Shown one piece after another: positions 58,022 to 64,000 of a stretch of DNA of 64,000 nt (the first letter of the stretch is position 1; each line of letters opens with the position of its first letter). This DNA is from an uncultured Acidobacteriaceae bacterium. Its GTDB lineage: Bacteria; Acidobacteriota; Terriglobia; Terriglobales; Acidobacteriaceae. The stretch is taken from the NCBI GenBank assembly GCA_937879855.1, contig CALFMO010000009.1, positions 186,001-250,000 on the forward strand. The letters run 5' to 3'. Under the pieces are notes generated by a model. It saw only the letters and a program-made list of their open reading frames with translations, was not told the origin of the DNA and ran no database searches. The position numbers and the translations under genes were made by a program.

Positions 58022-60307
58022 ATGCGATTGCTAAGCGTCCGTCTCATTATCTCCCTGATCTTAGGCGTGATGTTAGTCTCGCTCTGTTCATCCGCATATG
58101 AGGTCTGGGTGGGTAAACGCAGTCTTCGGCGCGATTTGCAAAGGCGCGCCGAGGTTCTGGCTGAAAGCCTGGCAGGAAATGTGGGGCGAGACATTGAGCG
58201 CGGCGCGTTTCAGACGCTGCGCAAAACAGTGCAGCGCTTTGCCCATCGCGAAAACCTGATGGGCATTGCAGTTTACGATCCGCAAGGCCACATCATTGCA
58301 GTCACCACCGATCTGGTTTCCACCATGGAGCAGGCGCCGCCTGTCGTCCTCAACGCGCTGAAAGAAAATCATGAGGCCGATGCATTTCAAAGATTGGCCG
58401 ATGAGCCGGTGAATATTTGCGTCGTTCCCCTGCGCAGCCCGGAAAGATTTTTGGGCGTATTGGCGGTCGTTCACGACGCGAGATACATTCGGGCGCAAAG
58501 TCTTCATATCTGGCGCGACACCTTTCTGAGCGGTCTGGTACAGGTTGTGCTGATTGCTCTGATTACGTTACTCATCGTGCGCTGGAGCATCGAAGGGCCG
58601 ATCGCCCGAACGGCGCATTGGATGAGAGCGTTGCGAACGGGACGCATGTCTTCTTCGCGGATCGGAGTGCCAGACGTAGAGCTCTTCCGACCGCTGGCTC
58701 GGGAGGTAGCGACTTTTGCGCAGAGTCTGACCACCGCGCGTACGGCGGCAGAACGAGAAGCACGACTGCGCGCCGAAGGCCAGTCCCAATGGACGGCAGA
58801 AAAATTGACATTAGAACTCAGCGCTCGACTGGGGCCTGGACGGCTCTTTGTAGTGTCCAACCGCGAGCCCTATATCCACGTTCGCCGCGGCAAATCGACG
58901 GAAGTGATTGTGCCCCCCAGTGGTTTGGTGACAGCTCTGGAACCCGTGCTGTGCGCTTGCAATGGGACATGGCTGGCGCACGGTAGCGGCAACGCCGACC
59001 GGGACAATGTGGACCGCCACAGCCGGCTGGCGGTTCCGCCTGATGATCCGCGATACACGCTGCGCCGAGTTTGGCTGAGGAAGGAAGAAGAAGAAGGCTA
59101 CTACTACGGTTTTGCCAACGAAGGACTCTGGCCGCTCTGTCACATCGCACACACCCGTCCGATTTTTCGCGCCGCCGACTGGAAACACTACCAGGCGGTC
59201 AATCGCAAGTTTGCCGAGGCTCTTCTGGAAGAGATGAAAGATACGGAAAAGCCGGTCGTGCTGGTGCAGGATTATCACTTCGCGCTGCTGCCCAGACTGA
59301 TTAAACAGAGAAGGCCGGACGCGAGAGTAGCGATTTTCTGGCACATTCCCTGGCCCAATCAGGAGACGTTTTGCATTTGTCCGTGGCAACGCGAGCTGGT
59401 GGATGGCTTGCTGGGCGCCGACCTGATCGGGTTTCACATCCAATCGCATTGCAATAATTTTCTTGAAACTGCCGACCGCGTCATGGAATCACGAATCGAC
59501 TGGGAACACTTCACGGTGCAGCGCCTGGGACACGTCACCACCGTGCGCCCGTTTCCGATCAGCGTCGATCTCTCCGATCTGCCCGCCGACGATTCCGACG
59601 AGGCAGCCTACGAGGGTCGCTCCGGACTTCTAAAGAGCTTGGACGTGGAGGCCCTGTTTCTGGGCGTTGGCGTTGACCGGTTGGATTACACGAAAGGAAT
59701 TTTGGAACGGTTCCTGGCAGTGGAACGATTTCTGGAGAAGTATCCGCGCTATCAGGGACAGTTCACGTTTGTGCAAATCGGCGCGCCCAGCCGCAGCCAT
59801 CTCAAGCGATATCACGATCTGGAAGCGGAGATCGAGGTGGAAGCGGGGCGCATCAACTGGCGTTTTCAGAAGGACAAATGGAAGCCGATCGTCTTGCTCA
59901 ACCGGTCGCATAGTCACGAAGAGATCGAACCCTACTACAAAGCGGCGGATCTCTGCCTGGTCACTTCGCTGCACGATGGCATGAATCTGGTCGCGAAAGA
60001 GTTTGTGGCCGCCCGCGGTGACGAGGGTGGCGTCCTGATTTTGAGCATCTTTACTGGGGCCGCGCGGGAATTGCGCGACGCGTTGCAGGTGAATCCTTAT
60101 GACATTGACCAGACCGCGGAAGCGATTCGTGTCGCTCTGGAAATGGAGCTCGAGGAAAAACAAACGCGCATGCAACAGATGCGACGGGTGATCCGGGATC
60201 ACAACATTTACCACTGGGCGGGAAGCCTGATTACAGATCTGTGTGAGTTGCGCCTGGACGACGAGAAGACCGATGGCCAGACGCACTTAGGCGCCTCGGC
60301 AGCCTGA
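58022..60307 (+). CDS. Trehalose-6-phosphate synthase fused to a membrane sensor module
   Basis: A 761-residue fusion. Residues 1-25 and 168-187 are membrane helices (LIISLILGVMLVSLCSSAYE and GLVQVVLIALITLLIVRW). Between them is a roughly 140-residue extracytoplasmic domain (GIAVYDPQGHIIAVTTDLVS), followed by a HAMP-like helix-rich linker to about 265. From about 273 is a complete GT20 trehalose-6-phosphate synthase (UDP-glucose plus glucose-6-phosphate): VSNREPYIHVRRGK, QDYHFALLP, FWHIPWPNQETF, LIGFHIQSHCNNFLE, VGVDRLDYTKGILERFL and LHDGMNLVAKEFVAA. The donor-site Arg and Lys of DRLDYTKG and the Asp of HDGMN are intact. No trehalose phosphatase gene is near. Confidence 0.92.
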   Translation: MRLLSVRLIISLILGVMLVSLCSSAYEVWVGKRSLRRDLQRRAEVLAESLAGNVGRDIERGAFQTLRKTVQRFAHRENLMGIAVYDPQGHIIAVTTDLVSTMEQAPPVVLNALKENHEADAFQRLADEPVNICVVPLRSPERFLGVLAVVHDARYIRAQSLHIWRDTFLSGLVQVVLIALITLLIVRWSIEGPIARTAHWMRALRTGRMSSSRIGVPDVELFRPLAREVATFAQSLTTARTAAEREARLRAEGQSQWTAEKLTLELSARLGPGRLFVVSNREPYIHVRRGKSTEVIVPPSGLVTALEPVLCACNGTWLAHGSGNADRDNVDRHSRLAVPPDDPRYTLRRVWLRKEEEEGYYYGFANEGLWPLCHIAHTRPIFRAADWKHYQAVNRKFAEALLEEMKDTEKPVVLVQDYHFALLPRLIKQRRPDARVAIFWHIPWPNQETFCICPWQRELVDGLLGADLIGFHIQSHCNNFLETADRVMESRIDWEHFTVQRLGHVTTVRPFPISVDLSDLPADDSDEAAYEGRSGLLKSLDVEALFLGVGVDRLDYTKGILERFLAVERFLEKYPRYQGQFTFVQIGAPSRSHLKRYHDLEAEIEVEAGRINWRFQKDKWKPIVLLNRSHSHEEIEPYYKAADLCLVTSLHDGMNLVAKEFVAARGDEGGVLILSIFTGAARELRDALQVNPYDIDQTAEAIRVALEMELEEKQTRMQQMRRVIRDHNIYHWAGSLITDLCELRLDDEKTDGQTHLGASAA

Positions 60308-60336
60308 CAATTCACAAAAGCTGAACTGGCCGAGAA

Positions 60337-60519
60337 CTAGGGAAGAGGTTCTCCCGGTATCCGGGAGGTGCGCGGAGCTTTCGCGAACTGGACCACCAGT
60401 TGGTCGATGGCAAATAGGGAAAGGGCTCCCATTCCAAACACGCTGCCAAGGATCTGCAAATGTACAATCAGGCTGAGTAATGAGAAGACCACCAGAAACG
60501 CTGCAAAGGCTCGTAACAT
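60337..60519 (-). CDS. Small hydrophobic membrane protein
   Basis: A 60-residue protein: MLRAFAAFLVVFSLLSLIVH, a polar break, LQILGSVFGMGALSLFAIDQ and the tail KAPRTSRIPGEP. Two membrane helices are likely. GGAGG six bases upstream of ATG 60519 fixes the start over a longer frame. No family recognised. It sits next to the trehalose gene and before CsbD, in the stress group. Confidence 0.7.
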   Translation of the reverse strand: MLRAFAAFLVVFSLLSLIVHLQILGSVFGMGALSLFAIDQLVVQFAKAPRTSRIPGEPLP

Positions 60520-60672
60520 AGAGGCCTCCTTAGAATTCAAACGATACTTATTATTTAAGGCCAATAGACGTTGGGCGGGAATACAGGGATGTACGCATTT
60601 GTCCAACGGTGTGCGGGGATAAAAAATGCAGGGTGATTAGCTTTTAGTAGCTGAAGCACCCTGCTTCGGGGC

Positions 60673-60690
60673 AGTGCGGGGGACCGCACT
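60673..60690. terminator. Hairpin AGTGCGG...CCGCACT
   Basis: A perfect 7-bp stem with a 4-base loop, with a second smaller hairpin GAAGCACCCTGCTTC just before. On the plus strand it is followed by ATCTTCTTG. It lies between the CsbD gene and the small membrane gene, both on the minus strand. The terminator role is uncertain. Confidence 0.4.
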
Positions 60691-60795
60691 ATCTTCTTGA
60701 TGTAGAACTTAAATCCCGAGCACGCCCCCCGCAATGCAGGCGATTCTGTACAGCCTGCAGTGAAGGCACCTAGATATCCTTAGGCGCGAGCCTGA

Positions 60796-61065
60796 TTATC
60801 CTCGACGACGAGCTTCTTTTGAATCGTTCGTCTCAGCGTCGGTCTCATCCGGAACACGTTGCGGTGGTTTGGAACTCGCCTTGGCATCGTCCGCCGTCTT
60901 CTTTGCGGCATCTTTCGTCTTACCCCAGGCATTTTGGACCTTGCCTTCGGCCTGTTTCGCGGCGCCCTTCACCTGCATGTTCGGATCGTTCGTCCACTCG
61001 CCCGCCTGGCGCTCAACACGCCCCGCCACGTCCTTCGCTTTCCCTTCAACGCGATCCTTGTTCAT
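60796..61065 (-). CDS. CsbD-family stress response protein
   Basis: An 89-residue highly charged protein with the CsbD pattern: MNKDRVEGKAKDVAGRVERQ, AGEWTNDPNMQVKGAAKQAE and GKVQNAWGKTKDAAKKTADD. CsbD proteins are general stress proteins, often induced by the sigma-B-type response. AAAGGAG precedes the start. The tail is Arg/Glu rich. Confidence 0.92.
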   Translation of the reverse strand: MNKDRVEGKAKDVAGRVERQAGEWTNDPNMQVKGAAKQAEGKVQNAWGKTKDAAKKTADDAKASSKPPQRVPDETDAETNDSKEARRRG

Positions 61066-61127
61066 TTTGCATTCTCCTTTGAGTTATTGAACAAATATTT
61101 ACCGCTTCGCCCGGTGCGCTTTATGGC

Positions 61128-61301
61128 TTAGGCGATCTTTCGTTCGTTCGGCCGATCTGTTTCGATGTCGTAATTAGACTGCTTTCCGCCGGACTTACTT
61201 TGTCCATGAGCGCTGTCCTGGTGCGTTTGCAGTTCTTGCTCCGAGTTGAACGACTTATGACAAACCTCACAAGTGTTTTGATCCCTCGGATTCTGGTTCA
61301 T
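61128..61301 (-). CDS. Small C2H2 zinc-finger-like protein
   Basis: A 57-residue protein: MNQNPRDQNTCEVCHKSFNS then EQELQTHQDSAHGQSKSGGK. The finger is CEVC-x12-H-x4-H, a classic single C2H2 finger, with a basic polar tail. GAGAGG lies upstream of ATG 61301. Bacterial C2H2 fingers of this type (Ros/MucR-like or small stand-alone) are known but not common. It may bind DNA or protein. Confidence 0.75.
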   Translation of the reverse strand: MNQNPRDQNTCEVCHKSFNSEQELQTHQDSAHGQSKSGGKQSNYDIETDRPNERKIA

Positions 61302-61451
61302 GGATGACCTCTCACTTTGATTTAGCTGTCTGAACGAGCTCCTGCGCTGCCCACAGGTGAGATGTAGATGGGCGGAGAATGTTTGGTGGTTTTTTTGAGC
61401 CGTTGTCGCGGTTCTCGACAAACAGAGAAAGTCGAGTTCACCCGCGGCATT

Positions 61452-61601
61452 CTAGACTGGGCTTCGACCTTGAATAACTCTGATTAGGACAACGATGATC
61501 GCTAAGATCAGTAAGATGTGGATGAATCCACCGAGTGTATAGGAGCTCACCATTCCGAGCAGCCAGAGAATCAGCAGTATGGCGGCAATCGTGAAGAGCA
61601 T
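61452..61601 (-). CDS. DUF5670/lmo0937-like small membrane protein
   Basis: A 49-residue membrane protein, MLFTIAAILLILWLLGMVSS then YTLGGFIHILLILAIIVVLI and RVIQGRSPV. Two helices with the central GGFIH pattern are typical of the lmo0937 family. GGGAG eight bases before ATG 61601 is a good ribosome binding site. The family is associated with stress genes but its function is not known. Confidence 0.85.
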   Translation of the reverse strand: MLFTIAAILLILWLLGMVSSYTLGGFIHILLILAIIVVLIRVIQGRSPV

Positions 61602-61741
61602 GTCGTACTCCCTTTCGAGGGCAGCGGGCCAAGTTACTGTTCGAAGCTATGCACGAACCAAAGACGGGTCTATCCGGTAAAGTAAGTAATTCCTGTAGGG
61701 ATCTCCTCTATGACGAAACGACATGTTGAGGGTGCAAAAAG

Positions 61742-62416
61742 TTAAAAGACCTGGACGATCCCGTTGCGCACGGCATAACGAGTCAGATCGGCAACTGAAT
61801 GCAGACCGAGCTTGCGCATCAGGTTGGTGCGGTGGGTTTCCGCGGTTTTGACGCTGAGATGAAGCGCTACGGCGACCTCCTTGCTGGTTTTCCCCTCGGC
61901 AAGAAGTTGAATCACTTCACGCTCCCGGCTGGTGAGGATAGCAGCCGAGTCGTCTTCTTTTCTCTCGGTTGATTCCTCTCGGCTTTCAGGATTGTCACGG
62001 TCGAGATATCCCTCCAGCACCATCTGACTTACTCTAGTTGTGAAAAACGTTCGATTGAGCTGCAAAGCTTCAACGGCGGCCACCAAGTCCCGTCCTGCAT
62101 CGGACTTGAGCAGAAAGCCGCGCGCGCCGGCGCGCAGAACCTCGCGCACGACATTATCGGAATCGTGCATCGTCAAAATCAGAATCGGGATATGGGAAGA
62201 AGCCGCCAGAATCTGCCGCGCAGCCTCCAGGCCGTTCAGATTGGGCATGCCGATATCGAGCAGGATCAAATCAGGGTTGACGGTGCTGGCGAGTTCGACG
62301 GCCTCGCGCCCGTCTTTGGCTTCCGCGCAGACTTCCCAACCCGGATGACCTTCCAGCAACGATCGGATACCGTGCCGGGCCACTTCATGGTCATCTGCAA
62401 TTAGGATTCGAAGCAT
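61742..62416 (-). CDS. NarL/FixJ-type response regulator
   Basis: A 224-residue two-component regulator. Receiver domain: MLRILIADDHEVARHGIRSL, with the phosphorylation Asp54 in LILLDIGMPNLNGLEA and the lysine in RGFLLKSDAGRD. LuxR-type helix-turn-helix: LTSREREVIQLLAEGKTSKE and VAVALHLSVKTAETHRTNLM. AGGAGG precedes ATG 62416, so the longer frame to 62476 is not used. No histidine kinase is beside it. It is divergent from the VWFA gene. Confidence 0.95.
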   Translation of the reverse strand: MLRILIADDHEVARHGIRSLLEGHPGWEVCAEAKDGREAVELASTVNPDLILLDIGMPNLNGLEAARQILAASSHIPILILTMHDSDNVVREVLRAGARGFLLKSDAGRDLVAAVEALQLNRTFFTTRVSQMVLEGYLDRDNPESREESTERKEDDSAAILTSREREVIQLLAEGKTSKEVAVALHLSVKTAETHRTNLMRKLGLHSVADLTRYAVRNGIVQVF

Positions 62417-62808
62417 TCTCTGCCTCCTAGTTAGCGAGCGGTGAAATGCCTGCCCGGCACGACGTTTTGAACCCACGTGCGCCGGCCGCCCCTACTCGTA
62501 CGAGGGACGCTTCACTTAGTAACTTCAAAGCACAAACCGTGCCAAACACGTACTGCGTTGCATCCAAGCCGCTTTACCGGCCAAACAGTTTGCAGCTCGT
62601 GTAAGTTTTTCCAAACGAGCTAAACGGACATCCAATTGTTAGAAATATGTTGAGTGCGAAGGATTTTACCCGGCAATACAGTGTTTGCCTTAACCACAGC
62701 AGGACCGCGCGGGATATGCAGCGTGGATTTTCCTACAGCATGGACTCAACAAAAACTCTACGCGATCCCGAAGAGTCGCATCTAAAAGATGCACGGAGGC
62801 TTGTCTCA

Positions 62809-63888
62809 ATGCGCTCGGCTACCACTAAATTTCTCCGCTCCGGATTGAGGACGGCAGGTTTCGCTGTATTTTTGTACGCGATCGCTTACGCGCAAAATAC
62901 AGCGCCAGCTCAAAACAATCCATCGGCGCCGCCCCCAGCAGCATGGGATCCAGACTATGGTCCGCCACGAACGGCGGTCCCGCTCTCAGTCCAGGAATCG
63001 TCTGGCGAAAAATCGGGGCAGGAATCCTCGATCACGGCCGATAAGGACGATGCAGGCCGCTTCGTTTTCAAGAAGCAAGTGCAAGAAGTAGTGTTGCATG
63101 CCACGGTCGTGGACGATGCCGGCCACCTGGTCACAGGACTGGATCGCGGCGACTTTTCCATCTTCGTCAACAATGTGCCAGAACCGATTACATCGTTTCG
63201 GCGAGAAGATGTTCCCGTGGCTCTCGGTATCGTTGTCGACAACTCCGGCTCCATGCGAGACAAGCGGCAAAGAGTGAACCAGGCGGTGCTCAACCTTATT
63301 CGCGCCAGCAATCCGCAGGACGAAGTCTTCGTGGTTAACTTTAGCCAAACGCCTTACCTCGATCAGGACTTCACCTCTGACGTGAACCTGCTGCAGGCGG
63401 CGTTGCATCAAGTCTCTAGCCGCGGAAGCACGGCTCTCTACGACGCCGTAGTGGCTTCGGCGGCCCACCTGCAACACAACCCGCGGCTGACTAAGAAAGT
63501 GCTTCTGGTCATAACCGATGGGCAAGACAACATGAGCCGCGAGACGCTGCAGGATGCGATCCGGAAATTGCAGCCCAACAAAGGCGAGACGGTGTATGCC
63601 ATCGGACTGACCGACGAAGGATTGACCCAAACCGGACGGGATGCGCTTCAAATGCTTGCTTCAAGCACCGGTGGAGTGGCGTTCTTTCCGCAGAGTCTGG
63701 ACGAGGTGAACGAGATTACGCGGTCGGTTGCCCACGACATTCGCAGCCAGTACACCCTCGCGTTCAAGCCAGGAAATGCCGCCGCTAAGGGATACCAGTC
63801 GATTCGCGTGGAGGCGAGAGGACCCGCGCGCACCCATCTGACAGTGCGCACGCGAACTGGATACTTTCCGGGCGAGACAGTTCGATAA
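62809..63888 (+). CDS. Exported acidobacterial VWFA-related-domain protein
   Basis: A roughly 359-residue secreted protein. Signal peptide MRSATTKFLRSGLRTAGFAV then FLYAIAYAQ, starting at ATG 62809 with GGAGG upstream; the frame is open back to 62647. The von Willebrand type A domain has the metal site GIVVDNSGSMRDKRQRVNQA (DxSxS), with LVITDGQDNMSRETLQD and VAFFPQSLDEVNEITRSVAH further on. It matches the acidobacterial VWFA-related family (TIGR03436, from memory). Its role is not established; such proteins are abundant in this phylum. Confidence 0.88.
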   Translation: MRSATTKFLRSGLRTAGFAVFLYAIAYAQNTAPAQNNPSAPPPAAWDPDYGPPRTAVPLSVQESSGEKSGQESSITADKDDAGRFVFKKQVQEVVLHATVVDDAGHLVTGLDRGDFSIFVNNVPEPITSFRREDVPVALGIVVDNSGSMRDKRQRVNQAVLNLIRASNPQDEVFVVNFSQTPYLDQDFTSDVNLLQAALHQVSSRGSTALYDAVVASAAHLQHNPRLTKKVLLVITDGQDNMSRETLQDAIRKLQPNKGETVYAIGLTDEGLTQTGRDALQMLASSTGGVAFFPQSLDEVNEITRSVAHDIRSQYTLAFKPGNAAAKGYQSIRVEARGPARTHLTVRTRTGYFPGETVR

Positions 63889-63928
63889 CAGCGCTTCAAA
63901 TCAATTAGGTTTAAATCAAGTGGCGCCT

Positions 63929-63961
63929 CACCGGGCCGATTATGCTGCAGTCGGCCCGGTG
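63929..63961 (+). terminator. Hairpin CACCGGGCCGA...TCGGCCCGGTG after the VWFA gene
   Basis: A perfect 11-bp stem with an 11-base loop, 40 bases after the VWFA stop codon. The following bases GGTGTCTTGG give only a weak T-run, so it is a likely but imperfect terminator. Confidence 0.6.
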
Positions 63962-64000
63962 GGTGTCTTGGGGGGCGGCGGGGGTAGCTCGATCTGGATC

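Noticed and set aside
1..64000. CRISPR arrays
   Set aside because: Repeats in the window are isolated palindromes or pairs, not regularly spaced direct repeats with unique spacers, and no cas-type gene is seen.
1..64000. tRNA, rRNA, prophage and transposase genes
   Set aside because: I looked for cloverleaf-like stems, ribosomal motifs, and integrase or transposase signatures and found none I could support.

Overview
This 64-kb window looks like chromosomal DNA from a soil-type acidobacterium of the Terriglobia/Koribacter kind. The evidence is gene content: a VWFA-related protein of the acidobacterial type, a tryptophan/glycine-repeat secreted protein, a winged-helix regulator fused to membrane helices, a DUF4097/DUF5668 envelope operon, DUF5818-like secreted proteins, moderately high G+C, and many dispersed palindromic repeats. 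I see no rRNA or tRNA gene, CRISPR array, prophage or intact insertion sequence.

Layout. 0-6.5 kb: glgC, a GNAT acetyltransferase, then four overlapping genes (ECF sigma, anti-sigma, two LiaI/DUF4097-type envelope proteins). 6.6-28 kb: mostly housekeeping and secreted proteins (cmk, pgeF, a GtrA/CDP-alcohol transferase/START-like set, a membrane winged-helix regulator, a serine hydrolase, HU, SppA, lipid kinase, tyrS, purN, purM, an aminotransferase, Ig-like and WG-repeat secreted proteins, DUF2203, DUF1906, moaA, an SGNH hydrolase). 28.1-30.5 kb: a small accessory island with a three-gene DuOB-like/DUF488/DUF488 operon and a parE-type toxin-antitoxin pair whose toxin is frameshifted. 30.5-34.8 kb: etfB-etfA and ETF-quinone oxidoreductase, with a hicB-hicA module lodged between them. 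35-44.7 kb: threonine aldolase, a secreted adenosine deaminase, an ERCC4-fold nuclease, purine nucleoside phosphorylase, an exported SAM hydrolase/hydroxide adenosyltransferase, an F420/PPOX protein, homoserine dehydrogenase and a class-V aminotransferase. 44.7-51 kb: zinc-ribbon and GAF membrane proteins, an RNase HI-like protein, a long non-coding stretch with a candidate structured RNA, and an AsmA-like protein. 51-64 kb: a stress island of small proteins (DUF892 ferritin-like, PRC-barrel, CsbD, DUF5670-like, a C2H2 finger, DUF5818-like paralogues), a trehalose-6-phosphate synthase fused to a membrane sensor module, a NarL-type regulator and the VWFA protein.

Themes. (1) Palindromic repeats sit between many genes and appear to have entered two reading frames (homoserine dehydrogenase and the class-V aminotransferase) in frame. 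Other repeats form the end of purN and the beginning of the moaA frame. (2) Envelope and osmotic or desiccation stress is over-represented. (3) The most novel-looking items are the membrane sensor/HAMP-like/trehalose-6-phosphate synthase fusion, the DuOB-DUF488-DUF488 operon, and the possible structured RNA near 48.8-49.03 kb. All function assignments come from reading motifs by eye, without database searches.
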